Translations under genes and position numbers: made by a program | Notes under the pieces: model-generated | Database searches by the model: none | Told to the model about the DNA's origin: nothing | Seen by the model: the letters and a program-made list of their open reading frames with translations, nothing else | Shown here: piece after piece, positions 13,039 through 24,754 of the stretch | Layout: every line of letters starts with the position of its first letter | Numbering within the stretch: position 1 is the stretch's first letter | Source: Limonium bicolor | Taxonomy: Eukaryota; Streptophyta; Magnoliopsida; Caryophyllales; Plumbaginaceae | Length of the DNA: 64,000 nucleotides | Reading direction: 5' to 3' | Assembly (NCBI GenBank): GCA_023374045.1 | Contig: CM041782.1 | Location: 247,347,882 to 247,411,881 of the forward strand

Positions 13039-13720
13039 TTATCCAAGGAAGCTACGAATCTCTCCAACATTAGTAGGCGTGGCCCACTCAGTAATAGCCC
13101 TAATCTTCTCCGGATCCACAGAGATACCATCCTTGGAGACAACGTGTCCCAAGAATACCACCTGATCCAACCAGAACTCACACTTCTTCAACTTCGCATA
13201 CAGCTCTTTCTCCCTCAGAGTCTGGAGAACAGTCCTCAAATGCTCCTCGTGCTCCTCAGCACTCTTGAAATACACCAAGATGTCATCAATAAATACCACG
13301 ACGAACTGATCCAGAAAGGGTTTGAACACCTGGTTCATCATGTCCAAAATACAGAAGGCGCATTCGTCAGACCGAATGGCATCACTAGGAACTCGTAATG
13401 TCCATAACGAGTCCTGAAGGCGGACTTAGGCACATCGTCTGCCTTAATCCTCAACTGATGATAACCGGACCTCAGATCGATCTTCGAAAACACCTTAGCT
13501 CCTGCTAACTGGTCGAACAAGTCATCTATGGCGGGAGAGGATACCTATTCTTAATGGTAACCTTGTTGAGCTCCCTGTAGTCAATGCACAAACGCATGCT
13601 ACCGTCCTTCTTCTTAACAAATAACACCGGCGCTCCCCAAGGCGACACACTAGGGCGATGAAGCCCTTATCAGCAACTCCTGCAATGGACCTTCAACTCC
13701 TTAAGCTCAGCAGGCGCCAT
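13039..13720 (-). pseudogene. Reverse transcriptase core of A
   Basis: Fingers and palm are spread over three frames. About 13560-13640 gives [24 protein letters not shown]. 13520-13338 gives [14 protein letters not shown] and [12 protein letters not shown]. 13347-13039 gives the active-site box [10 protein letters not shown], then [14 protein letters not shown]. The order is that of Ty3/gypsy RT. Single-base frame changes near 13345 and 13525 and a stop near 13036 break it. Confidence 0.9.
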
Positions 13721-14087
13721 GCGGTATGGGGCCTTAGAAATCGGCTGAGTCTCAGGTGCGAGCTCGATCGAGAACTCCACCTCTCTGACAGGGGGAAGCC
13801 CAGGTACATCATCCTGGAACACGTCGGGAAGTCTCTGACTACTGGAATCTCCTCCAACTTCGCATCCTTGCGAACCTCAGGGATGTAGCACAGATATCCC
13901 TGGCATCCTTTCCTCAGAAACGAACGCCTGCATGGCTGAAATCACTGGCGGCGAGCACGGGAGTCCATTCCCTGCTACAACTAGCGGGGCTGACCCGGCT
14001 CCTCAAAGGTCACTCTCGAAGCAGCACAATCAATGTGGGCATGGTGCGCAGCAAGCCAATCCATGCCCAAAATCACATCAAAAGTAG

Positions 14088-14381
14088 TCATCTCCATAGG
14101 ATGAGGTTAGCAAACAGAGTCCTATCTCTGACTAACACAGGACTATCTTTACAAACAGAGTTCAAAAGCATAGAAGAGTCTCTAACTAATGGACTATGCA
14201 CACACAGCTCAACACCCAGAGGCACAACAGGCAAACCGAGCTCACCCACTAACTCAGCAGAAATAAAAGAGTGGGTGGCTCCAGAGTCAAACAAGCAGAA
14301 AACAGAACGAGAAGACAGCTGGAGAATACCTGTGACAACTCTGTCAGTCGATCGGTCTCTCTCTCCAGCCATCGCGTACAC
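14088..14381 (-). pseudogene. Aspartic protease of A
   Basis: 97 residues in one frame contain the active-site motif CLFDSGATHSFI, followed by ELGLPVVPLGVEL. This is the retropepsin-type protease that cuts Gag-Pol. It sits between the zinc knuckles of gag and RT, as in other gypsy elements. The link to RT (13720-14088) is recognisable only as decayed sequence. Confidence 0.9.
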
Positions 14382-14469
14382 TCTGGCCTGGCCCTGGGGC
14401 TTCTTCTGCTCAGCCCGGTCTCGATCTCTGACCCTGAAGCAGACTCACCAGCTCTACCTCCAGAACTAC

Positions 14470-14847
14470 CCCTGCTCCTCTCGGCCTGAGGGCAGTCAGC
14501 TATCCTATGTCCCATGGACCCACACTTGAAGCAAGCTCCAGACTTCCTGTAGCAGTCCTGACCTCTGTGAAACTTGCCACAGACCTGGCACTTCGGAGCA
14601 GGAGCTGACGAAGACGAACCACCTCTATCTCGTGAACGGTCCCCAGAGCGGTCTCCAGCTCGGTCTCCAGTAGACTGCTTCTTCTGAGAAGCAGACTGAT
14701 CCCTCCTGTCGCTCTCGTCGGACCTCTACTTCCTCTTCTGGTCCTTCCCTCCAGACTGGCGACCTCTCAAGTCAGCCTCTACCAACAGGGCGACATCAGC
14801 TACGTCCCTGAAGGTCTTGACGCAGAGGCGTCACAGCAGAACGGATA
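14470..14847 (-). pseudogene. Gag C-terminus of A with two zinc knuckles
   Basis: Translating minus around 14490-14595 gives two nucleocapsid-type knuckles, CQVCGKFHRGQDC and CFKCGSMGHRIADC (CX2CX3-4HX4C). They would bind the element RNA during packaging. A frameshift near 14848 separates this part from the Gag N-terminal domain; the region between is arginine/serine/aspartate-rich. Confidence 0.8.
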
Positions 14848-15432
14848 TCAGGCCTCAGGCCTCTCAAACTTCCTGGCCTTCCTTCCTATGCTCGTCGGCT
14901 CAGGTGCAAACTTCGACAGGCTGATGAACTTCCTGACGTACTCCTCCACACTCATATCCCGACCCTGGCGTAGTCGGTTATACTCCAAGATACGCTGATC
15001 CTTATACACATCGGGGTAGAACTGTTTGTTGAACTCCCCAGTGAACTGCTCCCACGTCCAAGGCTGTGGGAATCTCCCCATCACTGACCTCCACCACTCC
15101 TTGGCTTCGGCCTTAAAAAGGAAAGTAGCAAAGTCGACCTTCTGCTCCTCCTCAGAGCCCATCACACGCAGCAAATCCTCCACCTCTGACAGCCAGTGAC
15201 TGGCCTCCTGGGGGTCTCCTGCCCCATCGAACGATGGCGGCTTCAGCTTCATGAACTCCTGAAGCGCCTTCACATTTCTCCCTCCAGCATCCGCCCCAGC
15301 TGGGCCTGCTCCGCCAGCTGGTCCTCCTCCAGCTGGACCACCCCCAGCCATGGTCTGCATGAGCTGCGTCATGAACTGCTGAACAGCATCAGCCACATTT
15401 CCTGGAGGGTTCGTTGCTCTTCTTGGCGGCAT
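14848..15432 (-). pseudogene. Gag N-terminal part of A (194 aa before a frame break)
   Basis: It starts MPPRRATNPPG, a start typical of Tekay-type Gag, 112 bp inside the 5' LTR/primer-site junction. A Gly/Ala/Pro linker (residues about 30-50) precedes the retrotransposon Gag domain: KLKPPSFDG..DPQEASHWL, then WWRSVMGRF, WEQFTGEFNKQFYP and SVEEYVRKFISLSKFAPE. The frame ends early at 14848 and the zinc knuckles follow in another frame. It would form the virus-like particle in the cytoplasm. Confidence 0.9.
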
Positions 15433-15523
15433 TCTGAAAGTCCAACAGCAGGCAGTTAGACTCAGACACTAACATGACGTTTCTGACGACTGGCTAACTT
15501 AAAATCCCAGCAGATTAGAACCC

Positions 15524-15539
15524 AGAGCTCTGATACCAC
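15524..15539 (-). promoter_or_regulatory. Primer binding site of A (initiator tRNA-Met) overlapping a palindrome
   Basis: The minus strand reads TGGTATCAGAGC, complementary to the 3' end of plant initiator tRNA-Met, 4-5 nt from the 5' LTR. It runs into the perfect 10-bp palindrome CAGAGCTCTG. Confidence 0.9.
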
Positions 15540-15543
15540 TAAA

Positions 15544-17724
15544 TGTAACACCCCCAAACACTGGCCTAGGAGTTAGGGGTATTACACGCCGCGTATTATT
15601 ACAAATAACGCAAGGCTCTAATAAACGAACTTAAACAAATAATCAAATAAGGCCCAAAATGAATACTTGAATAAAGTATAAACCAAATGATGTCGTAACA
15701 TCCCAAAGTAATAACAGAACCCACCAAAACGAATATCAAAAGCAAGAGCTAACTGAAGAGGCCCAAAGGCTCAAATTCAATACAAAGTCTCCAAGACGAA
15801 ATAACAAATAAACTAAACTCCAGAGCTGAGCAAAGTGATCCTCGCTGATCAATCTGCAATGTTAGATAAAGTAGGGAATGAGCACAACTATGCCCAGTAG
15901 ATGACAAACTTCATCAACCAGCATGCTCAAAACATTTTATAGAATAATGTCAAATCAGAAGGAGTCGCAAGGAACCCATAAGCATGTCAGAAAACAGAAC
16001 AGAAGTCCATACAGTAGAGGACTAAACGGAGTCAGAAGCAGACAGAAGCAGAAAACAGAGTGGGACACTAGCGATCACAGCATACAGACAGAACGAGCAA
16101 CCAGCTCGTGAACAGAACGAGGAAACCTCACTCGTAAACAGAACAGGTGAAAACACCCGTGAACAGAACGGGGAACATCACCCGTGAACAGAAGGATCCT
16201 ACATAGCGCGCTACGAGACAGCGAAACCAGCCATCCAAAGGCTCAGACACAGAGATAACTAGGTCCCAAAACAGAAGCTTAAATACAGATAAGCATATGT
16301 GCACCAAAGGCACCAGAAAGCACATAGATGGCTTGGAAATCAGAAGGGGAATCCAACCCCGCAAACGGAAGTCAAAACAGAGCTCAAACGAGCAAGTTAT
16401 GGTCAAAACAGTACCATGTCCGAACTTGTGTCCGGACATCAATGTTCGGACACAAGTCGAGACTCAGAAGTCGAAATCAGACAGATGTCCGAACATGTGT
16501 CCGAACTACGAAGTTCGGACACAGGTCGAACTTAAAACAGTAGAAGACAGAGGTGTCCGAACATCAAGGTCGGACAGATGTTCGGACGTTCTTCGGAAAT
16601 CAGACACGCGCAAAGTCCGAACTTGTGTCCGGACATCAATGCTCGGACACAAGTGAAGCCAAAAACAGAGAACAGAAGGCTGTGTCCGAACTTCAAAGCT
16701 CGGACAGAAGTTCGGACACAGCGAAAACTTCAGAGAATTAAAGCGCAGAAGGGCATGTCCGAACTTCAACGGTCGGACAGAAGTTCGGACACGCCGAAAA
16801 ACAAGAGAACAGAGGCGATTTTTACACAATCAGAGGCATTAAAACAATGTCAAAACATCATACATTTGTAGAAAACAACCTTGGGGTTTGTGGCATTAAA
16901 ACGTCATCAAACAGACAGTTGCAATCACCATACCAAGACAGAACACAATCAATTGCAGAATCGGAACGAACTCCCCAAGGCCGAACACACAAGCTGAATC
17001 CAAGCCACCTACCTCGAATTAGCAGAGACGGAGTTCCAATCTGAACAGTAGAGTCCAAACCACAGCACTAATCCAAACGCAGTCAGGCAACGCAATTCCC
17101 AAACTCTGAATTTGACAGCAATCAAAGAACAGACCGAAGAACAAACCGTAATCAGAACACTCTCAAATCAGAAACTGTCAACGCAGACGAACCCACAATT
17201 CATACCTGAATTCGACCACGAACGCAGGGAGACCAACAGCAGAGGAAATCGACGGGAAACGGAACACAATCGGCTTCCTAATCAGATTGTAGAGAAGGAT
17301 TCAGACAAGGAGAACATTCCAATTTCAGAATCGAAGAATGAACAACGTTGATACCTTAACCCAAACCGAATCTCGCAGTAGAGTAATCTTCAGTAGAACT
17401 CGAAGGTGCACCACAATCAGCCAACTCGAAGGGATTGAACAGAGGGATTTTGAGAGAGAGAAGAGAGAAAGGTTTGAGGGTTTCCAACTGAGCGTGAAGA
17501 GGAGCGTAATGAGATCGTGAGAACGTGATTAGAAGTGGGAGTAATTAAGAAGGAAAGAATTAAAATAATAAGAGGTTATTCTCACCAGAATTTAAATGGA
17601 AAGGAAGAAAGACCCTTCTACCCATGTCTTTAATCAGAAGGACGTCCATGTCCTAAATCCAAAATACAATAGTGTAAGGCCACTTGTGACGAAATAAAAT
17701 ATAACCAAATCTTGGGTTATAACA
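15544..17724 (-). mobile_element. 5' LTR of element A (2181 bp)
   Basis: Plus strand TGTAACACCCCC to GGTTATAACA; on minus it ends GGGGTGTTACA beside the primer site. It pairs with 8709-10914. The sample 15590-15900 against 8750-9065 shows about four substitutions and about five indels. Confidence 0.93.
16418..16800. repeat. Cluster of GTCCGAAC/GTTCGGAC hairpin units in the A 5' LTR
   Basis: Same cluster as 9589-9970. The full tripartite module is at 16418-16451 and again near 16614-16647. Simpler inverted pairs, including two 11-bp stems, are at about 16487-16530, 16553-16590, 16684-16720 and 16756-16795. Confidence 0.9.
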
Positions 17725-19446
17725 CAATGAGTTGTAGCTTGTCTATCCCATTCTCTCTGAAGATCTAATGTTCATACTCTTAGTGTTCTTTCAAGTGTCT
17801 AATTTGTTCTTTCCAACTGACCTTTGGTCTGAGAATGATAATTGATCTGAAATTACTGTTTAGTGCTCATTGCCCTTTACAGTTTCCTCTAACATTTATA
17901 GACATGTCAAATGTCTGCACTTAATAATCCGTGCTCTTCAAACTTCATAATTCTTAATTAATTTCTGTCTGACATGAGTTCTCTGATTCCTTTGTGTCGT
18001 TGGCTTAACTGAGTTCCTTGTTTTCAACTGTTTGTGGTAGTGGCTGCTCATGTCTGATCTTGCATCGTTGATCGTGGTACGGAGTCGACTACTTCCAATG
18101 TTCTTGACACCACTTGTTTACATGCATGGGGTACCTTACTAGTTCATTACTACCTAACCGATTAACTTATAAATGATTTTGCTAGGCCTACAAGCTTCCG
18201 TGGAGTGCAGTCGTCCCACATCTCATTTTAGTAAACTCGTCGTGTCCGTCACACGTTAGCTATTGCTAATTATGAAGTATTCTGTTGTCGATCTCCTCTT
18301 TCATCATTCCATAATAACACTTATTGTTCTTCTTGAACTTAATTAAGGGAAATCCGTAATGTGTTCTTGGATATGGTATGTTCTGGCTCCTTTTTGTATT
18401 CCGTACTGACTCGATCTCTTAGTAACTGAGGTCTCTTTCCAAAGAGCCTCTTATCTTGTTTTTCAAGTTTGATTTACTAGGAATGCACTTCCAGTTCCAT
18501 AAGGAATGGATAGTGTACTTCCCATGAAATCTTTCACCGCATGGCCTAGATGAATGGCGTTAATGCACATTTCGTCTTCCATCTTATTTCTTACATATAT
18601 CAGTCTTAGCTCATAGATCTAATCGTCTCCGTGTTAATACTTGACGGTTTATATTTGATGGTTGCTCTACTGCGCACCATGACTTAATCCACTTATATAA
18701 ATATTGTCCTCACGACCTCTACTACCGTGGTAGTTGGCCTTTACTCTATTGCCCACTAATGGTGCAACTACTTAATCATTTATTCTAACTTCTTATTTAA
18801 TATTCAATCCCTTCCTGGTGTAAACACACTGGGATTTCTCTAATTTCGGTGTATGGCGGTTGCCGTACCGTGTTAAAAAATTGTTATCTCTTAATATGAA
18901 GGTGTTTTGCTTCAATCTTGGGTTCGCAAGTAGGCTATTTTCTCTCACATTCTTCTATTCTTTATGATGTTATTTTTCCAAGTAATTTTACTGGTTACTG
19001 AAGAAGTTATCCATTGAGTCATATGCTCTTCTGAGCGTTGGCCACTTGACGTGCCATATTGTGCACTCACAACGTTTATCTCTAACAACTACTGATTCCT
19101 AAATCCTGGGTGTCGGATATAAGGTCTGTCTATACAGCCTTCCTTATTATTTATGTGTAACTGGAATGTTCGAAGGTAATTTCAGGGGTTACGGTTTCCA
19201 TTCTTTAATAAAAGAGTATTCTATCTCTAATAAGTGAAAGCCCTTTTCAAGGGGTTTATTCCCACTAAAGGCCTCACACTAAGGAGATGTATCCCCACCC
19301 TAAAAGGAGTGGTTGGTTCTTCGCCCCCGTCAATAGTATTATCTCCCCATTCTACTGGTGCCCATTCTGGTAATTCCTCAACAATTAAATTATAGGTCAT
19401 TCTACCTCATAAGTACACCTTTGTTCACTCATTTTTATTCAATTAT
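17725..19446 (-). mobile_element. E internal region, middle third: integrase and upstream pol fossil
   Basis: On minus, 17860-17725 joined to 8708-8640 follows a gypsy integrase from the YHPQ..DGQ..ER region to the IEFAYNNS..HASIG region at nucleotide level, with many stops and indels. The middle part aligns with LARD 37850-38300, for example the 'gaaccaaccactcc..gtggggata' stretch near 19300. The last ~60 bp before element C may already belong to the LTR fragment seen at 28453-28878. Confidence 0.65.
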
Positions 19447-21289
19447 TGTGAGCCTCGATTTTAAACCCTATCCTATGTGGATTAAGTTGATTGGGATCTA
19501 GTCGGGTTTTAGGTCCACTTATAACCTAAGATTAATAACTATGTCATAAAAATAATAATTATTAAAACCTAAGCTAGCTCACTGAAACCTATTATGAGTC
19601 GCCACCTAATTTTAACCTAGATCAAATTAGGAAAGGAGAGTTTGGGTTCGGGGGCTTGATATTCGACTTATTTAGGGTTCAATTACTTTCATTACCCCTC
19701 CTAGGTCGTTTTTCCTCTACTTGGTTTAATTACGGCTTTTTACAAAGTTGCTTTTTAACCTAAGTGCGCGCTTCTGTTTTTTTGTGTTTTTTAGCATTTT
19801 TTTATAGAAAATTAAAGTGGAAATTAAAATTACCTAAATTAGGGTTTCGGAGGCAGAATTAGGTCAAATTTTGTTTCCGTCCGTGGCCACAGACCTAATG
19901 TCCGAGACCACGGACCCTAGTTAACCTATATGAAAAATAAAAGTCGAATTAAATAGAAAACAGAAAATTGTAAAGTCCGGGGCCACGGACAGGCCGTCCG
20001 TGGGCCCGGACATTATTAGAAAAACCTAAATTTTTTAAAATTTAAAAACTCGCCGCCGTCCGTGGGCGTCCGGGCTTACGGACAAGGAGTCCGGGACCCC
20101 GGACATGACGTCCGTGGGCGTCCGGGCTTACGGACAAGGAGTCCGGGACCCCGGACATGACGTCCGTGGGTGCGGACCGCCCTCGGACGGCGGCGTTAAG
20201 GCTGTTCCCGAAGGTGTTTTTGGCTCAAATTTTATGGGTGCGTAGCCTGAAAGATGTACAATGCGTTAGTGATTGAAAGTTCTCAATTTGAATTCGAATT
20301 ATGCACGAAACTTGGTAAACAAGTTATTGGACAGAAGCTTGAATAAACAGCAATACAGAAGCGTACGAAGGTTAGTTTGAGCCCAAATTTTGAGGCAGGA
20401 CAGATAATACCGTGGAGAATTAGGGAAGTGGAGTTTCTACCTGTTTACCTTCGGATTCACAACGTTTCTTCACACCGGGATTCGTCGAGTGCTCCGTTGA
20501 TGGCAGACCCGAGAGGATTTCGACCCAAGCTTCTGGTTGTTGGTTGTCCTTGCTGTTCTTCACGTTTTGGTGGTGTTTTTGGGGTTTTGATGACTATTGA
20601 TGCTTTGGGGATTGGAAAACGTGTTTAGATGGTGATTTCGGGGGATTTTCGGTATGATTTGGGTGGCCGGGTGTTGGAAAACGTGAGAGAGTGAGGAGGC
20701 TGTGTTTTTCTGACTCTCTAGGGTTCTTGAGCATATGAGGTTCTTTCCTTATCCAAAAACCTATCCCCTTATATAGACTTTCTTAAAGATAAAGAAAATC
20801 TAGTAAAAGTAAGATTTTTTGATATTTTAATTAAGTGACTTCCCCAATGAATTTTGCTGTGAGATTTTAACCACATGTCAAGGATGGATATTATGAATTT
20901 TCTGAGGTGGAACCGAATTTTTTGAATATTGGAATATTTTCAAATTGAATTTCTCGTCAGATTCAGTCAGAAATTGCTAGAAAATTATTGGAAATTCGAA
21001 AAATCAAAATTCCAACGCCATTATGCTTAAAATGTCATCCTCTATCATGGGTTAAAATATCAAAGCATTTCAAGCTGATTTGGGCATCCTTTGGAGGAGA
21101 GAGAAAGCTTACAAGAGGTCTTAGGAGCCTTTAAAGATTACCAAAACGCCCCTGAAAGTGACGAAGCTGCTCCCCATGCCATGGAACGTGCCGATCGGGC
21201 CGGGATCCCTCACCACTTGATTAAAATGCCTCTCACAACACCAGTACCACGTAGACCCTAACCAGGGGGTCAAAATTTTGGGTATAACA
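19447..21289 (-). mobile_element. 3' LTR of element C (1843 bp)
   Basis: Plus strand TGTGAGCCTCG to GGGTATAACA, near-identical to 26616-28452. It contains the GTCCG/CGGAC cluster (19876-20200) and a TATA box at 20767-20777 on minus (TCTATATAAGG). Confidence 0.93.
20058..20200. repeat. GC-rich 52-bp tandem repeat of GTCCG/CGGAC hairpins in C LTR
   Basis: Units start at 20058, 20110 and 20162 (two full, one partial). Each contains GTCCGTGGGC, GTCCGGGC, TACGGAC and GTCCGGGACCCCGGAC, the last a near-perfect inverted repeat. Related single motifs lie at 19876-19920 and 19976-20010. The second LTR has the same array at 27225-27345. Confidence 0.9.
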
Positions 21290-21306
21290 GAATGCCCCCC
21301 GTCAAC
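21290..21306 (-). promoter_or_regulatory. Polypurine tract of C
   Basis: The minus strand reads GTTGACGGGGGGCATTC directly before the 3' LTR. Confidence 0.75.
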
Positions 21307-21403
21307 TAGACTTTGTAATGAAGATGAAAAGACTAGTTGATGCCTGAGTGACACCCCAAAATTTTGGGATCTTAAAAGGCCCTGTATGTGGATTGTGTCG
21401 AGC

Positions 21404-21700
21404 TATTCTAAGGCGCTGACTACCCAAAAACGAAATGACGAAGTAAATGTCTACGGCGTTGACAACCTAAAAGACAAAGTAATGTCAAGCGATTCTAAGG
21501 CGTTGACAACCTAAAAGACGAAGTAATGTCAAGCGATTCTAAGGCGTTGACAACCTAAAAGACGAAGTAATGTCAAGCGATTCTAAGGCGTTGACAACCT
21601 AAAAGACGAAGTAATGTCAAGCGATTCTAAGGCGTTGACAACCTAAAAGACGAAGTAATGTCAAGCGATTCTAAGGCGTTGACAACCTAGAGGATGAAGT
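21404..21700. repeat. 44-bp tandem repeat in C internal region
   Basis: About five near-identical units with the core AAGGCGTTGACAACCTAAAA plus GACGAAGTAATGTCAAGCGATTCT, preceded by a diverged unit at about 21404. Non-coding. Confidence 0.93.
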
Positions 21701-21719
21701 AATGTGTAGATGCAAGAAT

Positions 21720-22610
21720 GTTGATGATGCTCGGATGCTTCTGGGGACCGAAACCCGTGCCAATGCTCCTGGCTGGACCCAATGTGGACTTATTGCCATC
21801 GCCCCCCAAGCCGGTGTGCAGGGATAACTCCTGGTAAAAACCCTGGGGACTTATTGCCATCGCCCACCATTCGTTGATCCCAAAATAAGTTGACATCGCA
21901 CAGGAGGATTTATTGCCATCACCTCGCCAACTTTTCTGTCGCCAGGTCTTGTGACGCGCCTGGATAATGCAGATGGATGATATGAAGATGACGCAAATGA
22001 GTGATGCAAATGTAGATGATGAAAATGATGCAAATGATGGATGATATGAAAATGACGCAAATGAAAGTGATGCAAATGTAGATGATGAAAATGATGCAAA
22101 TGATATGGATGATATGAAAATGATGTTCGGATGCTTCTAGGGACCGAAACCCGTTCCAATGCTCCTTGTTGGTATACTATGGGGACTTATTGCCTCTGCC
22201 CACCAACTGGGGTGCTGGGATAACTTCTAGATTACCAAGGGGACTTATTGCCACTGCCCACTAGTTGTTTCTCCCAGAAGTTGACATGAAGATGGGGACT
22301 TATTGCCTCTGCCCCGCCAACTTAGATCGCGCTCTGTCTCGTACCTGTCTCGCACTGAAGATGATACTAGGTCTCGTACTGATGAAGGTGATGGGTCTCG
22401 TACTGACGAATATGACGGTCTCGCACTGATGAAGATGCATGGTCTCGCACTGAAGTCTCATACTAAATGGATGAAGAAAAAGCCGGATTTCACATTGATT
22501 CTGGGTCTCGCGCTGAATGAAGATGCCGGGTCTCATACTAAAGTCTTGAAAATGATAGGTCTCGAACTAAGAATGAATCGGAAAGATAATGGTCTCGTGC
22601 AAATGATGAA
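21720..22610. repeat. Repeat-rich non-coding block of C: ~400-bp duplication, GATGATGCAAAT and GGTCTCGxACTGA repeats
   Basis: A segment with 'gatgcttctggggaccgaaaccc' and 'ggacttattgcc' modules at 21725-21930 returns at 22128-22320. Between them is a low-complexity array of GATGATGAAAATGATGCAAAT type (about 21960-22120). After it, GGTCTCG(T/C)ACTGA(T/A)GAAG repeats run through 22370-22600. The His-rich ORF on minus at 21851-22159 is a by-product of the array. Confidence 0.85.
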
Positions 22611-24754
22611 ACTGATTACTCGAGTGCCAAACACGGCAATGATGATAAGATGTATGCAATCAAAAATATGAAGGATACTCGTTTAAAACAGGAAACTGTT
22701 GGAAAAGATGCCAAACTTGGCGATGTTGAGGTGTTATGCAAAAGTTGTAAAATGCAACTAAAGTGTTTGTTGGAGGCTTGCCAAACAAGGAACTGTTGAA
22801 AATGTGCCAACATGGCAATGCTTGAGAAAACTCTACTGAAAAAGGAAAGTGAAATGATCATTTCTTGACTAAAAATTTCATATCTACAATGTTTCTTAAG
22901 AAAATGAACATGCCGCTGGTGGAAGTGTGTGGTGTTTGTTGTGGTGTTAAAGGCTTTTCCGGTGTTCAGGATTTGCGATAGACCTGGGATCAGGCTATGA
23001 CTTTGGATGGTGGTCTAGGTTATGACGGGCCTGATGTTTTTGTGGAGGTAAGGCCAATGACAGGCTTGAGGTGGAATGGTGGTGGTGATGTTTGAGCTCT
23101 GGGTTCGAATTGGTGTTGTCATAGCAATTGTTGGAACCAACAATTGCCCCCAGTACTTTCCCTTAAGACAATCTGAGCTAGAGTTCATGGCAATCGATCG
23201 GAACGATCGATTGCCCCCAGTATTTTCTTTTATTAAACGTGCGAACGAGTCTCGTCCTTACAGGGTCAAGGCTTATGTTTTTATATGGTGCTTCCTAACC
23301 TACACTCGGCGTGTTTTGATGCTTGCACTCGTTCCTTACCTACGGTCACAACTTCTAGACCATTGAATTCGATATTGACGGATTTACGCATTTGATCTGT
23401 TACTTTCACGTGATTGGACACACAACTATCAAGTCGGAAGTCTTTAAAGCTTATAACGTGGCCATGGGGTGTGATGAAGGACAACGGGACCATGGAGGGA
23501 TATTTGAGGTATGTGGAGCTTAAGTGGGTGACCAAAGCTGCAACTTGCGTCTTCTCTCGGATTCATCTTCCTTGTCTTGAAGTCGTCTAGCTGCTTTGTG
23601 CTGACGTTGTTTTCGAGCTTCTGGACTTGGACTTTTGTCCTTCACACCATTTCTCTTCTCTTTGTCATTTGAATTTCTCCGAGGCACTTCAGGATTACCT
23701 TTTTGTTTTATCCTTTCTTGACTTTGCCTTCGGGGTTCTTGTGTTTCCCGGCTTTGGGCTTCGAGAGCTATTTTGATGTGAGCTCTTTTGATCCTGTGTC
23801 ACTCTGTGACCATTTGCGGATCGCTTCGTCATGCTGATAGTAGCATTGCTCCTTTGGACTGATGAGAATGTTATCTGAGAGTCGGGCTCCTCACTTCCTT
23901 TGGTCACCGGGTCGGACGTTCATCATTGGCTGGATTATTTTGTGGAGCTCATAATACTGAAAAAGGGATATACGAAAGGCTCAACGGGGGTGCCTAGGGT
24001 TTAATGATAGGGTTTACAAGCTTTTAGCTATGTGGTGCTGTACCTAGGTGCTTCGTCATCCTTGATAGTTGTGTATCTGTTCTTTGTTACTTTTCGCAGA
24101 TCTAAGAGTAAATTTACAAATTATCTCCTTCGGTCGGAGTTATGCCGTTTACCTCGCCTTTGAACGTGGTCTCACCGGAGTCGTGTAAAAATGACACGCT
24201 CGTTCACTCATGGTTTTTCAGCTCAAGACACTCTCGCGAATTTCACTCAGAGACTAGTTCACACGTTTAAACAAAAGATTCGAAGACAATGATTCTAAAA
24301 TCAGATTGCCCCCAGTATTGATTTGGGGTTTGTGACAACAGTTTGATAGATGTGGGCCTTGAACCTCATTGTGGGTTGTTTGGATATTATGTGGTGAGTT
24401 GTGGTGTTTGGTTAGGCATGTTCAAATTTTTAGAAACAAGAGACAAGCCGTTCCATTGCATAGTCAGAAAATGATTACTTCGTGAGTGCTCTTTTTTTCA
24501 AGTTTTTTTGAATAAACGAATGATGCTTTGTACAAAAATTATGAAAAAGGAACTATGTTTTATTCAACAAAAAGAATAATGTTGGAAATTACAAACTCAG
24601 GAAAACTACCGAAAATGATTCAAGGGAACTAACTACTACAAAAGTTGAAAGACAACTAATCAAGAAAAGAAATGCATTTAATGAGAAAAACACTAAAAAA
24701 ACAACATTTCTGATGATGCCTGGGCACGCGTGCTCTGCGCTCTCCACCATGTTC
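22611..24754 (-). mobile_element. C internal region without pol
   Basis: No protease, RT, RNase H or integrase motif was found in any frame where pol would lie in an autonomous relative. Visible features are two perfect hairpins beside TTGCCCCCAGTA motifs (23124-23147 and 23189-23215) and a third copy of that motif without a hairpin at about 24306. Short ORFs (for example 23076-23366) have no recognisable domain. Confidence 0.7.
23124..23215. other. Pair of perfect hairpins followed by TTGCCCCCAGTA
   Basis: 23124-23147 has the stem GCAATTGTTGG / CCAACAATTGC (11 bp, loop AA). 23189-23215 has the stem GGCAATCGATCG / CGATCGATTGCC (12 bp, loop GAA). Both run into CCCCCAGTA(C/T)TTTC. The two stems differ in sequence but both pair fully. 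Confidence 0.85.

Larger units (their letters stand above)
8709..17724 (-). mobile_element. Element A: complete Tekay/Del-type chromovirus (Ty3/gypsy), 9.0 kb, TSD CAATG
   Basis: LTRs of 2.2 kb (8709-10914 and 15544-17724) flank a 4.6-kb internal region. The 5-bp duplication CAATG lies on both sides (8704-8708 and 17725-17729), so both ends are intact. On minus the order is 5' LTR, initiator-tRNA-Met primer site, gag, protease, RT, RNase H, integrase, chromodomain, polypurine tract, 3' LTR, which is the chromovirus order. The chromodomain and long LTRs place it with Tekay/Del. All motifs are recognisable but the frame is broken many times. It is inserted in the integrase fossil of E. Confidence 0.93.

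Noticed and set aside
20377..20628. 83-aa plus ORF in the C LTR, repeated near 27543-27764
   Set aside because: LTR sequence; the two copies diverge in frame after a few codons.
21851..22159. His-rich 102-aa ORF
   Set aside because: Direct translation of the GATGATGCAAAT low-complexity array.
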